Origin: Shinella zoogloeoides
GTDB lineage: Bacteria > Pseudomonadota > Alphaproteobacteria > Rhizobiales > Rhizobiaceae
Length of the DNA: 64,000 nucleotides
NCBI RefSeq assembly: GCF_022682305.1
Contig: NZ_CP093528.1
Location: 248,001 to 312,000 of the forward strand
Reading direction: 5' to 3'
Part shown: positions 19,701-27,943 of the stretch, piece after piece
Layout: each line of letters begins with the position of its first letter
Numbering within the stretch: the stretch's first letter is position 1
The notes under the pieces: generated by a model
Databases searched by the model: none
Told to the model about the DNA's origin: nothing
What the model saw: only the letters and a program-made list of their open reading frames with translations
Made by a program: the position numbers and the translations under genes

Positions 19701-22187
19701 CGGCTTCACGCCGATCATCGCGCCGGTCGCCTTGACGGGCAGGGTGAGGTTGCGTTCGACGGCGCGGCCGCCCGCCTCCATCATGCGCAGGGTCACGAGC
19801 GCTTCGAGACGCTGGGTCGTGGAGGGCAGGTCGTTGACGGTCACGTCGAAGGTCGTCTTGCCCTCGTCATCGAGCACGTCGAGACCGTCGAGCGGGATGC
19901 GGCTCTCCTCGATGGCCTCTTCGTCGGCAAGGCCGAAGACGTAGCCCGGATAGGCGGCGTCCTGGCGCGTCGGCTTCAGCGCGACGTCGCCCTCGATCTC
20001 GAGGCCAGCGCCGGGGGCGCCGTAGAGGTAGCGACCCTCGACCGAAACGGGGACAGGCACGCCGGTCTCGATGGCCTTGGCCTCGCTCGTCATGTCGAAT
20101 TCGATGCGGTCGGGTACGAAGTCGTCGACGAGGAAGGTCTTTTCGGCAATCGCGGTGCCCTTCGGGTCGGTATAGACCTGCATGGTCCAGGTGCCGCGCA
20201 TGCTGTTTTCCATCAGCAGCAGGTCGATGGCGTAGCCGCCGAGCGTGGCTTCGGCCACCATGCGGCGGTCTTCCACGCCGTCAGGACGGTTGAAGATGAA
20301 GGTGAGCGGCAGCTTCTCGACGGCGTTCGATTCGATGTCTCGGGCGAGCGCCGAGGCATGCACCGTCTCGCCGGCGCGGTAGATGCCGCGCTCGGTCCAG
20401 GTCAGCACGTCGATGGCGCCCGGCGCGGGGCGGCCGGTGACGCCGCGGTCGGAAAGGTCGAAGCCGGCGCGCGTCATGTCGAGGAAGACGAAGTCGCCTT
20501 CGCCCTTGCGGGCAAGGATCACGGCGGGCGTGTTGGCGGCGGTGCCGCGCATCAGGCCGGCGGTGAAGGTCGCGCGGCCGTCCGCATTGGTCGTCGCCGT
20601 GCCGAGGATCTCGTTGTTCTTGGCGATGAGCTGCAGTTCGACGCCTTCCAGCGGACCGGCGCTGTCGAGCGAGCGGGCGAAGACGTTGAGCCCGTCCGTA
20701 CCGGCATAGGTGGTGAGACCGACATCCGAGACGACGAACCATTGCGTCGCCTTGCTGTCCCATTCGTTGCTGCGGCCGTTCGTGGCGGCGGCGGTCAGCA
20801 CATAGACGCCGGGCTTGCGCTCCGGCAGGGCCTCGTCGACCGGGAAGCTGGTGACGACGTCCTTGTTCAGCTCCGGCGAGATCTCGATCTTGCCCTGCCA
20901 GACCAATTCGCCGTTCTGGTTCTCGATATTGCTGGCGGAATAACCGTCGAGCTGGGTGAGGAAGCGGCTTTCGGCGAGCAGGCCCGCAATGGCGCGGTCG
21001 CCGACGCGGTAGAGCTTCAGATCGGCGCTATCGGTGTTGACCGAGACGATCGGGATGCCGCGGCGAACGCTGCCCGGCAGCACGAAGCCGTCGCCGGTGA
21101 AGCGCACCGTGGCGGCACGGTCCTGCACATAGATATCGAGATCGACCGGCGCGGCCAGCGGCTCATCGACGGCGGACGGCAGGCCGGTGCGGAAGGCGAT
21201 CTTGTAGTGCTGGCCGTGAGACAGGCCCTCCACGCAGATTTGCCGGTCCTTCGCCTCCACCGCCTTGGGCGCCGCGCCGTCGAGCGTGACGAAGGAGGCA
21301 TAGTCGGCGCCCGACTTGACGAGCGGTTCGGAGAACTCGACGCAGGCGCGCGGATTGGCGCTGTCGGAATCGATCGTGTGGTTGACGATGCGGAAGCCCT
21401 GTCGCGTGCGAAGGCTGACATAGGCCGAGCGCACGGCGACGTCTTCCTCCTGCTCCAGGCTTGCCTTGTAGGCGTTGATGCCGGCGCGGTAGCTGCCCGA
21501 AACGTCGAGCGTATCGCCGAGCACGGCGAGCGCTCGGGCGCGCGTTTCCGTCGTGCGGGAAAGCTGGTAGGCGTTGATCGCCGCAAGGGCGCCCTGGCCG
21601 GCCAGATAGCTGTTGTTGGTGGCACGGGCCATGGATTCGGCGGTCTCGAGCCAGAGATAGTAGTCGTCCGGGGCAATCGAGAGCGCGCCCTTGTAGGCGG
21701 CGAGCGCCTCGTCGAAGCGGCTGGAAGCCGTCTCGATACGGCCGAGCGAGGCAAGGCTTTCCGCACCTTGTCCTTCCTGGCCGGAGGGAATGGCGAGATT
21801 ATCGCGGAAGGCGCGGGCATCGTTCGTCATATATTCGGTGATGAAGGCAAGGGCCGGCGCCGCACCGATGTCGGCGGCATTGTCGGCCTTTATGATCTTG
21901 CCGGCGACGGCGCCCTGGAAATGGTTGAGCTGGTTGAAGTCGCTCTTCAGGAAGCACCACTTCACCTTGGGATTATAGGTGAAGGCGCGGCAGGACATGT
22001 CGTCGATGCAATCGGTCTTGCACTGGTCGAGCGTCACATCCTGCACGGTGCGCAGGTCGAAACCGAAATAGTCGCCATTGTCCGTGGTCACGACGGTGCG
22101 TGTCTCTTCGGCATGGGCGATATGGAGTGGAGAGGCGACGGCAGACAGAAGAAGTGCCGAGAAACCGAAGATTGCGCGCATAGACAT
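16734..22187 (-). CDS. Bacterial alpha-2-macroglobulin with thioester
   Basis: An 1817-residue periplasmic protein. A signal peptide (about 1-26, ending AHA) precedes a cysteine-bearing PAN/Apple-like module (CKTDCIDDMSCRAFTYNP near residues 53-70, then CFLKSDFN). A series of macroglobulin domains follows, then a thioester motif GCTEQ near residue 1365 and a C-terminal receptor-like domain. Bacterial A2Ms trap proteases; the intact C-x-E-Q means this one can bind covalently. No lipobox cysteine follows the signal, so it is probably soluble or otherwise anchored. AGGAGGA lies before the ATG. It heads an operon with pbpC; a CtrA-type site lies about 190 bp upstream. Confidence 0.93.
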   Translation of the reverse strand: MSMRAIFGFSALLLSAVASPLHIAHAEETRTVVTTDNGDYFGFDLRTVQDVTLDQCKTDCIDDMSCRAFTYNPKVKWCFLKSDFNQLNHFQGAVAGKIIKADNAADIGAAPALAFITEYMTNDARAFRDNLAIPSGQEGQGAESLASLGRIETASSRFDEALAAYKGALSIAPDDYYLWLETAESMARATNNSYLAGQGALAAINAYQLSRTTETRARALAVLGDTLDVSGSYRAGINAYKASLEQEEDVAVRSAYVSLRTRQGFRIVNHTIDSDSANPRACVEFSEPLVKSGADYASFVTLDGAAPKAVEAKDRQICVEGLSHGQHYKIAFRTGLPSAVDEPLAAPVDLDIYVQDRAATVRFTGDGFVLPGSVRRGIPIVSVNTDSADLKLYRVGDRAIAGLLAESRFLTQLDGYSASNIENQNGELVWQGKIEISPELNKDVVTSFPVDEALPERKPGVYVLTAAATNGRSNEWDSKATQWFVVSDVGLTTYAGTDGLNVFARSLDSAGPLEGVELQLIAKNNEILGTATTNADGRATFTAGLMRGTAANTPAVILARKGEGDFVFLDMTRAGFDLSDRGVTGRPAPGAIDVLTWTERGIYRAGETVHASALARDIESNAVEKLPLTFIFNRPDGVEDRRMVAEATLGGYAIDLLLMENSMRGTWTMQVYTDPKGTAIAEKTFLVDDFVPDRIEFDMTSEAKAIETGVPVPVSVEGRYLYGAPGAGLEIEGDVALKPTRQDAAYPGYVFGLADEEAIEESRIPLDGLDVLDDEGKTTFDVTVNDLPSTTQRLEALVTLRMMEAGGRAVERNLTLPVKATGAMIGVKPEFGGDLSENSVANFHVVAVDPDGKREAMQGMPWKLLEIERNYQWYREGSSWRYEPVMTTKQIANGTLDVTADGGRISAPVTWGRYRLEVESAEPDGPATSVEFDAGWYVAASSTETPDALEISLDKESYAIGDTAKLKVSPRHAGQLLITVGAESLVSTQTASIGAEGGEVEIPVTEAWGSGSYVTATLFRPGSDQESRMPMRAIGITWLKVDPADRKLDIALDVPEKTLPRQPLDISLKVAGAGANEEAYVTVAAVDVGILNLTRYEAPDPAGWYFGQRRLGMEIRDLYGRLIDGSLGATGRLRTGGDGGEGALQGDPPKEKLVAFFAGPVKLDADGNAKVSFDIPQFNGTARVMAVAWTKTGVGSASKDVVIRDPVVVTASLPKFLAPGDRSDLRLDIANTDAPAGDYTVEITHNASVMVEQSGAGQTIQLTPGGKTALTLPLIGGEAGDGLVTVKLTNGSGMSLEQALNVPVRPAAMPITTRRPIEIAANGSLTIDDQLLADSQLADASVSLSVSRAAAFVIPALLMALDRYPYGCTEQTTSRALPLLYLSELSKQSGLPEDPETQKRVQDAIYRVLANQSSSGSFGLWSPGYGDLWLDAFVTDFLTRAREQKFDVPEQAMLQALSNLQNSISYDVNVSTQGNEIAYALYVLARNRKAAISDLRYYADTKLSEFSSPLARAQIGGALGLYGDAQRSMTIFSNALGLSRETAMNASLSRTDYGSSLRDGAAILALAAEARPVPTIIPDLSKQVAKQWEDKRWTSTQEQTWMLLAARSVRDADKDLKLEINGAEHAGGYAAQMTGKSLLENPLTVANRTNEPVSAVLTTVAAPADPLPAGGDGFSIERTYYTLDGEEANITEATQNERYVVVLKATEHNDWASRIIITDLLPAGFEIDNPSLVDSAKLSNFDWLGETEAAHTEFRYDRFVAAFNRSEGDNRDVTLAYVVRAVTPGTYDLPAAQVEDMYRPQFSARTATGRMQVVKAE

Positions 22188-22672
22188 GAAGTCCTCCTAC
22201 CGCTGCCCGTCTCGTTGTCGCCGTCACTGTTCCGACCCCGCCGGGGCTTGTCAATCGAAAGACGAAGCCCGCTGTGGATGCCGGAAAGGGGATGGCGCAT
22301 GGAACCAGGGGGAAGACGTTTGGATCGGCCGGTTCAATCGCTGGAAATGCGAAAAATTTTCACGGATCGCTGCGTTAACCTTTTGTTAACCATATCGGCG
22401 CAGACTCCAAATCATCGACGGGCGCTTCTCTGTCATGCCGCTGTAACAGGCGGCCGGTAGAAACCTCGTCAGACACGAAAGTCGTGTTTCGCAAACGCAG
22501 TGACCACGGATGTACTGGCACCGCGCGAAACACTTCCCCGGCAAGGCCGGGATGAGGAAGCGGGGGGATAACCCTCGCTTTTTTCATGTCTTCTTCCCGC
22601 CGCGAAGGCTGGACCCATCCCCGCGATTGCCCTACCCATGACACCGCCTTTCCTCCTTTGCCGGACGGTTTC
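22188..22672. other. Divergent intergenic region, A2M / AEC transporter
   Basis: Holds the promoters of two divergent genes. The clearest element is the CtrA-type site at 22375-22390, listed separately. An open frame leading into the AEC gene from 22586 lacks coding character before 22673. No other repeat or RNA gene is seen. Confidence 0.6.
22375..22390. promoter_or_regulatory. CtrA-type binding site (TTAA-N7-TTAAC)
   Basis: TTAACC-TTTTG-TTAACC gives TTAA, seven bases, TTAAC, the full consensus bound by the alphaproteobacterial cell-cycle regulator CtrA. It lies 187 bp upstream of the A2M start (minus strand) and 283 bp upstream of the AEC gene. Binding is inferred from the motif only. Confidence 0.55.
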
Positions 22673-23617
22673 ATGTCTGACGTCGCCCTCAATGTCCTTC
22701 CTATCTTCGCGCTGATCCTGATCGGCTGGCTGCTCGTGCGCACCGGCTATCTCCGGGAAGAGCTGGGGGAAGGGCTGGGCGAATTCGTCTTCCGGGTCGC
22801 CGTGCCGGTGCTGCTCTTCCGCACCATCGCGGAGGCCGATTTCGCCGGGGAAGCCCCCTGGCGCATCTGGGTCGGCTATTTCGCGGGCGTGGCGGCGACA
22901 TGGACGGTGGCGCATCTCGTCGCCACGCTCGGCTTTGCACGCGACCGGCGGATCGGCGTTCTCGCCGGTGTCTCCTCCGCTTTCGCCAATACCGTCTTCA
23001 TCGGCCTGCCGCTCGTCTCGCGGGTCGTCGGCGACGAGGGCCTTGTGGCGATCTCGGTGCTTCTGTCCGTGCATCTGCCGGTCATGATGATCGCCGGCAC
23101 GATCCTGATGGAGCGGGCGGAGCGCAAGGAGGGCACACGCCCGCCGCAGAGCTTTGCCGCGCTTCTCCTCGGTATCGGGAAGAGCCTCGTGCACAATCCT
23201 CTCGTCATCGGCCTCGTCGTCGGTGCGCTCTTCCATGTCGGTGGCGTGCCGCTCGGTGGACCGGTGAAAGCGGTCGTCGACCAGATCGCGGCGACGGCTG
23301 CGCCCGCCGCGCTCATCTCCATCGGCATGGCGCTCAACAAGTACAAGCTCGGCGGCAATGCCGGCATCGCGCTGGCGATGACCGCGCTCAAGCTCCTGTT
23401 GCTGCCGGGGTCGGTCTATGTCGCCTGCCGGCTGCTCGGCCTCAGCCCCGAATGGACCGCCGCGATGGTGCTGACATCCTCGGTGCCGACGGGTGTCAAT
23501 GCCTGGCTGCTCGCCAACCATTTCGGCGTCGGCCACGCGCTCGCCTCCTCCACCATCACCATGACCACGGCTCTCGGTGTCTTCACGGTTTCCTTTTGGG
23601 CCTGGCTGTTGGCCTGA
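22673..23617 (+). CDS. AEC (auxin efflux carrier) family transporter
   Basis: A 314-residue inner-membrane carrier with about ten hydrophobic segments. It begins MSDVALNVLPIFALILIGW, and the two pseudo-symmetric halves join near residue 155. IGVLAGVSSAFANTVFIGLP in the first half and the C-terminal TSSVPTGVNAWLLANHFG are typical of the family, which moves organic acids such as malate or malonate. The ATG at 22673 is chosen because the conserved N-terminus starts there. Converges on the cytochrome c gene through a shared terminator. Confidence 0.9.
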   Translation: MSDVALNVLPIFALILIGWLLVRTGYLREELGEGLGEFVFRVAVPVLLFRTIAEADFAGEAPWRIWVGYFAGVAATWTVAHLVATLGFARDRRIGVLAGVSSAFANTVFIGLPLVSRVVGDEGLVAISVLLSVHLPVMMIAGTILMERAERKEGTRPPQSFAALLLGIGKSLVHNPLVIGLVVGALFHVGGVPLGGPVKAVVDQIAATAAPAALISIGMALNKYKLGGNAGIALAMTALKLLLLPGSVYVACRLLGLSPEWTAAMVLTSSVPTGVNAWLLANHFGVGHALASSTITMTTALGVFTVSFWAWLLA

Positions 23618-23660
23618 CGGCGCGCCACGAGAGCATCGGCGCGGTCAACTTCCAACAAAA

Positions 23661-23688
23661 AACCCGGCACGAAGGCCGGGTTTTCTTC
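23661..23688. terminator. Bidirectional Rho-independent terminator
   Basis: AACCCGGC (23661-23668) pairs with GCCGGGTT (23675-23682). T-rich tracts follow on the plus strand and, through the A-run at 23657-23662, on the minus strand. It can end both convergent genes. Confidence 0.85.
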
Positions 23689-23710
23689 ATTCTCTCTATT
23701 TGGCTGACAC

Positions 23711-24523
23711 TTACTGAGCCGCCGGCTGTTCCGTCGTGGTGCCCTGCGTCGCGCCTTCGGCCGGGGCAGCACCCTCGGTCGTCGTTGCAGCGCCACCCTC
23801 GGTCGTGGTCGCCGCAGCGCCGCCTTCGGCAGGAGCCGTCGCGCCTTCGGTCGTCGTGGCGGCGGCGCCGCCTTCCGTCGTGGTCGCGCCCTCTGCGGGA
23901 GCAGCGGCTTCCGTCGCGGCAGCGCCGCCCTCGGTCGTTGCGGCAGCGCCGGCATCCGCGCCTTCGCTCGAAGCGGTCGGCAGGGCGGCGGGATTGTCGG
24001 AGAGCGTGCGCAGGTAGGCGATCAGGTTGGCGCGCTCGTCTTCCTTCTTGAGGCCCGCGAAGCCCATGGCGGTGCCCGGGACGTGCTTCTTCGGCGCTTC
24101 GAGGAAGAAATTCAGGTGATCGAAGTCCCAGACGATCTTGTGGCCTTCGGAGAAGGTGGTCATGCCGGCGGAGTAGCTGAAGCCTTCATGCGCGGCGATC
24201 GGGCGGTTCACGATATCCCAGAGATTGGGGCCGACCTTGTTCGGTCCGCCCTTCTCCGAGGTGTGACAGCTCGCACACTTCTTGAAGACGGTTTCGCCGG
24301 CTGCCGCATCGGCGCTGGCGAGCAGGGTCGCGATCGGCGTGCCCTTGGCCTCTTCGCCGCCGCCTGCCGCTTCACCGCCGGCCGCTTCCTCGGCGACGAT
24401 CGTGAAACCTTCCTTCTCGGGAGCTTCCGAATGGAAAATGCCTTCAGAAGCGATCGACACGGACATCAGCACGAAGACGGTGCCCAAAAGGGCACCCACG
24501 CCCATGTTCACATAAGAGTTCAT
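23711..24523 (-). CDS. Membrane-anchored cytochrome c with low-complexity tail
   Basis: A 270-residue class I cytochrome c. An uncleaved N-terminal helix (residues 7-26) anchors it in the inner membrane. The haem motif is CASCH at residues 83-87, and the likely distal ligand is Met153 in [10 protein letters not shown]. The body resembles CycM/c552-type cytochromes carrying electrons from the bc1 complex to terminal oxidases. Residues 184-270 form a Thr/Glu/Gly/Ala/Pro-rich tail of repeated TTTEGGAA and APAEGA units, absent from standard family members, which are about 180-190 residues long. The repeats are imperfect in DNA but periodic. Confidence 0.92.
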   Translation of the reverse strand: MNSYVNMGVGALLGTVFVLMSVSIASEGIFHSEAPEKEGFTIVAEEAAGGEAAGGGEEAKGTPIATLLASADAAAGETVFKKCASCHTSEKGGPNKVGPNLWDIVNRPIAAHEGFSYSAGMTTFSEGHKIVWDFDHLNFFLEAPKKHVPGTAMGFAGLKKEDERANLIAYLRTLSDNPAALPTASSEGADAGAAATTEGGAAATEAAAPAEGATTTEGGAAATTTEGATAPAEGGAAATTTEGGAATTTEGAAPAEGATQGTTTEQPAAQ

Positions 24524-24675
24524 CCAAACGCTCCCCTAGCAACCGGCGGACAGACTACCGGCCAGTCTTGAAATCGCGCGGAACCTATGTCTTTTGCTGC
24601 TTCGTTGCAACAGTGATTGTAGCCCCCGCACTGAGACCTTTTGACACTTTTCCCGGGGGTTTTGAAGGGCCTGCG

Positions 24676-25431
24676 ATGATTCCCGGCAATTTTGACAAGA
24701 CCCTCGTGCTCATTCCCGCGCGCATGGCCTCCACGCGCCTTCCCGGCAAGCCGCTCGCCGATATTGCGGGCCTGCCGATGATCGTGCAGGTTGCGCGCCG
24801 GGCGGCGGCGGCCGATGTCGGCCGGATCGTCGTCGCGGTCGACCACCAGGACATTTTCGATGCGGTCGTGGCGGCGGGTTTCACGGCGGTGATGACGCGG
24901 GTGGATCATCAGTCCGGCTCCGACCGCATCCACGAGGCGCTGACGAAGAGCGACCCGGAAGGCCGGGCCGAGATCGTCATCAACGTGCAGGGCGACCTGC
25001 CGACCATCGACCCCGACACGATCCGCGCCGCCCTTCGCCCGCTGGAAAACGCCTCGACCGACATCGCGACGCTCACGACCGAAATCCGCGACGAACACGA
25101 GAAGACCAATCCCAACGTGGTGAAGATCGTCGGCTCGCCGCTGAGCGAGAGCCGTCTGCGCGCACTCTACTTCACGCGCGCGACCGCGCCGCATGGCGAG
25201 GGGCCGCTCTATCACCACATCGGCCTCTACGCCTATCGCCGCAAGGCGCTGGAAACCTTCGTCACGCTGAAGCCCTCGACGCTGGAAAAGCGGGAATCGC
25301 TGGAGCAGCTCCGGGCGCTGGAGGCAGGCATGCGCATCGATGCGGAGATCGTTGACACGGTTCCGCTCGGTGTCGATACTCCGGCCGATCTCGAAAAGGC
25401 CCGCGCGATGCTTGCGGCCCACCCCATCTGA
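24676..25431 (+). CDS. kdsB: 3-deoxy-manno-octulosonate cytidylyltransferase
   Basis: A 251-residue cytosolic enzyme activating Kdo with CTP for lipopolysaccharide synthesis. Signatures are [20 protein letters not shown] at the N-terminus, [25 protein letters not shown], and the C-terminal [14 protein letters not shown]. The start MIPGNFDKT gives the usual family length; the open frame extends upstream into poor sequence. One residue is atypical: the common GDEP of the nucleotide loop is GDLP here. Starts divergently from cytochrome c and is followed by pheA after 14 bp. Confidence 0.95.
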   Translation: MIPGNFDKTLVLIPARMASTRLPGKPLADIAGLPMIVQVARRAAAADVGRIVVAVDHQDIFDAVVAAGFTAVMTRVDHQSGSDRIHEALTKSDPEGRAEIVINVQGDLPTIDPDTIRAALRPLENASTDIATLTTEIRDEHEKTNPNVVKIVGSPLSESRLRALYFTRATAPHGEGPLYHHIGLYAYRRKALETFVTLKPSTLEKRESLEQLRALEAGMRIDAEIVDTVPLGVDTPADLEKARAMLAAHPI

Positions 25432-25445
25432 CACGGATAGCTGCC

Positions 25446-26297
25446 ATGATCATGAAGACCAACAAGATCGCCTTCCAGGGCGAATTCGGCGCGAATTCCG
25501 ACATGGCGAGCCGCGACATGTTCCCCAGCATGGAGCCGCTGCCCTGCCAGACCTTCGAGGATGCCTTCCTTGCCGTCGAGAATGGCGATGCCGATCTCGG
25601 CATGATCCCGATCGAGAACACGATTGCCGGCCGCGTCGCCGATATCCATCATCTCCTGCCGGAATCCCGCCTGCATATCGTCGGCGAATATTTCATGCCG
25701 ATCCGCTTCCAGCTCATGGTGCTGCCGGGCGTGACGAAGGACGAGGTGCGCACGGTCCACAGCCATATCCATGCGCTCGGCCAGTGCCGCAAGATCGTCC
25801 GCCTCAACGGCTGGAAGCCGGTGATCGCCGGTGATACGGCGGGCGCGGCCAAGCTCGTCTCGGAAACCGGCGACCGCTCCATGGCGGCGCTCGCTCCGCG
25901 CCTTGCCGCCGATCTCTACGGCCTGTCGATCATCGCGGAGAATGTCGAGGACACGGAAAGCAACGTCACGCGTTTCGTCGTGCTCTCGCGCGATCCCGCG
26001 CCGATCGAGCGTGACGGCGACGAGATCATCGTCACCACCTTCGTCTTCAATGTCCGCAACATCCCGGCCGCGCTTTACAAGGCGATGGGCGGCTTTGCGA
26101 CCAACGGCATCAACATGACGAAGCTGGAAAGCTACCAGATCGGCGGCAAGTTCTACGCCACGCAGTTCTATGCCGATATCGAAGGCCATCCGGACGACCT
26201 GCCGGTGCGCCGCGCGCTGGAGGAACTGCGCTTCTTCTCGGAAAAGGTCCGTATCCTCGGCACCTACCGGGCGCACCCGATGCGCAGCGCCTTCTAG
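25446..26297 (+). CDS. pheA: Prephenate dehydratase
   Basis: A 283-residue protein. An N-terminal periplasmic-binding-like catalytic domain begins KIAFQGEFGANSDMASRDMF and includes GMIPIENTIAGRV. The catalytic threonine lies in the SNVTRFVVLSRD segment (near residue 177). A C-terminal ACT regulatory domain (residues ~195-275) has GINMTKLESYQIGG, the ESRP-like phenylalanine-binding region in its alphaproteobacterial form. It converts prephenate to phenylpyruvate with feedback inhibition by phenylalanine. Its stop overlaps the convergent nudC stop through the palindrome CTAG. Confidence 0.95.
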   Translation: MIMKTNKIAFQGEFGANSDMASRDMFPSMEPLPCQTFEDAFLAVENGDADLGMIPIENTIAGRVADIHHLLPESRLHIVGEYFMPIRFQLMVLPGVTKDEVRTVHSHIHALGQCRKIVRLNGWKPVIAGDTAGAAKLVSETGDRSMAALAPRLAADLYGLSIIAENVEDTESNVTRFVVLSRDPAPIERDGDEIIVTTFVFNVRNIPAALYKAMGGFATNGINMTKLESYQIGGKFYATQFYADIEGHPDDLPVRRALEELRFFSEKVRILGTYRAHPMRSAF

Positions 26298-27265
26298 CTT
26301 TTCCAGTCGAGCCAGTCGCGCATCAGCCGGTGCGCGATGGCCCCCTTGGGCGGGGTCGCCATGCCGGGCGCGGCGCCGGACGTCGCGCTGTGCTCGATCA
26401 TAGCCGCGGTCTCCTCGCGGGTGAACCAGCGGCAATCCTCCAGTTCCGTCTCGTCGCGGCGGATGTCGAAGGAGATCGCCTCGCCATAGCAGCCGATCAT
26501 CAGCGAATGCGGCATCGGCCAGGGCTGCGAGGCATGGTAGCGCACGCGGCCGACCCTGATGCCGGATTCCTCCAGCGTCTCGCGGCGCACGGTATGCTCT
26601 ATGGTCTCGCCCGGTTCAAGGAAACCGGCAAGGCAGGAATAGACGCCCGGCTGGAAATGCGGCGAGCGGCCGAGCAGGCACAGGTCCCGCTCGATATCGA
26701 TGACCAGCATGATCGCCACCGGATCGGTGCGTGGGAAGATCGTGTGGCTGCACGCCTCGCAGACGCGGCGGTAGCCGCCGATTTCCGAGCGCGTCGGGGA
26801 GCCGCATTTGCCGCAGAAGCGGTTGTTGCCGTTCCATGTCATCAGGCTGGAGGCCTGCGCGAACTGGCCAAGCAGATCGTCGTCGAGCATCTGCTGGCGA
26901 TAGAGCGTGCGCCCGTCGGCGGCCTTCAGCGGCTCCTGTAAGGTGTCGGGATCGGCGCTGACGGGGATGGCGAGGCGCGGCTCGCCGTTCCTCAGATAGC
27001 CGAGCAGGATGGATTCGTCCGGCATCGGGCCAAGTTCGGCCAGTTCATAGGGCGCGAAGAGCGGATCGATGATCTTCTCGTCGTGCTTGACGACGAGCTT
27101 GCCGCCGGCCAGCGCGAAGGCATGCACATTCTCGGCCTTGAAGGCCTGCTCCAGGCAGTCCGGCGCGCGGTGCTCCGACTGGCGGTCGAGGCTGTTTTCC
27201 GCAAAGGCCACCATGGTGCTGGGTTCCGGATGCGGGCGGTATTGATCGAAAAGCGATGGCTTCAT
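26294..27265 (-). CDS. nudC: NAD(+)/NADH diphosphatase (Nudix)
   Basis: A 323-residue protein. A zinc-ribbon CGKCGSPTRSEIGGYRRVC precedes the Nudix box GFLEPGETIEHTV-RRETLEESGI, with all consensus residues present. SQPWPMPHSLM follows, where most NudC proteins have SQPWPFP; the Phe-to-Met change is the only departure seen. NudC hydrolyses NADH and can remove NAD caps from RNA. The start MKPSLFDQY overlaps the stop of the HIT gene by ATGA, so the two are translationally coupled. Confidence 0.93.
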   Translation of the reverse strand: MKPSLFDQYRPHPEPSTMVAFAENSLDRQSEHRAPDCLEQAFKAENVHAFALAGGKLVVKHDEKIIDPLFAPYELAELGPMPDESILLGYLRNGEPRLAIPVSADPDTLQEPLKAADGRTLYRQQMLDDDLLGQFAQASSLMTWNGNNRFCGKCGSPTRSEIGGYRRVCEACSHTIFPRTDPVAIMLVIDIERDLCLLGRSPHFQPGVYSCLAGFLEPGETIEHTVRRETLEESGIRVGRVRYHASQPWPMPHSLMIGCYGEAISFDIRRDETELEDCRWFTREETAAMIEHSATSGAAPGMATPPKGAIAHRLMRDWLDWKS

Positions 27266-27705
27266 GGAGTGAGCGCGTCCAGCAGTTTGGCGGAAAAGGC
27301 CTTGGTTTCCTCGGCCGAGCGCGGCTCGGCGGCGCCGAAGCCCCAGACGGGGCCGGGCCAGTTCGGATCGCCCTCGCTGCGCGCGATGACATGCACATGA
27401 AGCTGTCGGACGATGTTGCCGAGCGCGCCGGTATTGATCTTGGCCGCGCCCGTTACCTTCTTCAGGGCTTCCGCCACCAGCGTCGTCTCGAAGGTCAGCA
27501 TCGTCTGGTCGAGCGGCGTCAGGTCGAAGACCTCGCTGGCGCCGGGACGCTGCGGCACGAGCACCAGCCAGGGCCAGCGCGCATCCTTCATCAGCCGAAG
27601 TTCGCACAGGCCGATCTTCGTCACGAGATCGCTGTCGCGGACCAGCCGTTCGTCGGGTCGAAAATCGCTCAAGGGTCCCTCCCGAAATGCTTTTGCCTGA
27701 TTCAT
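27262..27705 (-). CDS. HIT-domain protein, third histidine replaced
   Basis: A 147-residue HIT-superfamily protein starting MNQAKAFREGPL. WPWLVLVPQRPG and NIVRQLHVHVIAR show the fold; the usual H-x-H-x-H triad reads HVHVI, so the third histidine is isoleucine. As far as I recall, rhizobial relatives share this form and the tail PNWPGPVWGFG. The remaining HxH could still act as a nucleotide hydrolase, but substrate and activity are unknown. Upstream gene of the nudC pair; divergent from ffs. Confidence 0.88.
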   Translation of the reverse strand: MNQAKAFREGPLSDFRPDERLVRDSDLVTKIGLCELRLMKDARWPWLVLVPQRPGASEVFDLTPLDQTMLTFETTLVAEALKKVTGAAKINTGALGNIVRQLHVHVIARSEGDPNWPGPVWGFGAAEPRSAEETKAFSAKLLDALTP

Positions 27706-27749
27706 GACACGCACCCGATCTTGCTCCAACAGTTTTTTATCGGCTCGGC

Positions 27750-27778
27750 TTGCATTCGGATGGAATATTGCCGATATG
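27750..27778 (+). promoter_or_regulatory. Sigma-70-type promoter of the SRP RNA gene
   Basis: TTGCAT (27750-27755) and GATATG (27773-27778) are separated by exactly 17 bases. The SRP RNA begins about seven bases after the -10 element. Confidence 0.6.
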
Positions 27779-27784
27779 GGGGAC

Positions 27785-27884
27785 GGGAGGTTGGTGGTGG
27801 ACGAGCCACTCGCCAACCGGGTCAGGTCCGGAAGGAAGCAGCCCTAACGAGCCCCGGCACGGGTCATCGTGCCAGCCTCCCACC
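27785..27884 (+). ncRNA. ffs: Signal recognition particle RNA (4.5S type)
   Basis: The apical hairpin GGTCAGGTCCGGAAGGAAGC plus AGCC at about 27820-27845 is the universally conserved Ffh-binding helix 8, with its GGAA tetraloop and internal loop. GGGAGGTTGGTGG at the 5' end can pair with CGTGCCAGCCTCCCACC at the 3' end, giving the rod-like ~100-nt bacterial form. It pairs with Ffh to target membrane proteins. Its place just ahead of dnaX is usual in alphaproteobacteria. Exact ends are estimated from the pairing. Confidence 0.93.
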
Positions 27885-27943
27885 TACCGTCCTGATCCTG
27901 GCCGTCCTGTCGGGACTCTTGAGTTCGATTAGCGGCAGGGTCG

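Noticed and set aside
23720..23960. Tandem repeats as a CRISPR-like array
   Set aside because: The repeats are in frame in the cytochrome c gene, encode a peptide repeat, and have no spacers.
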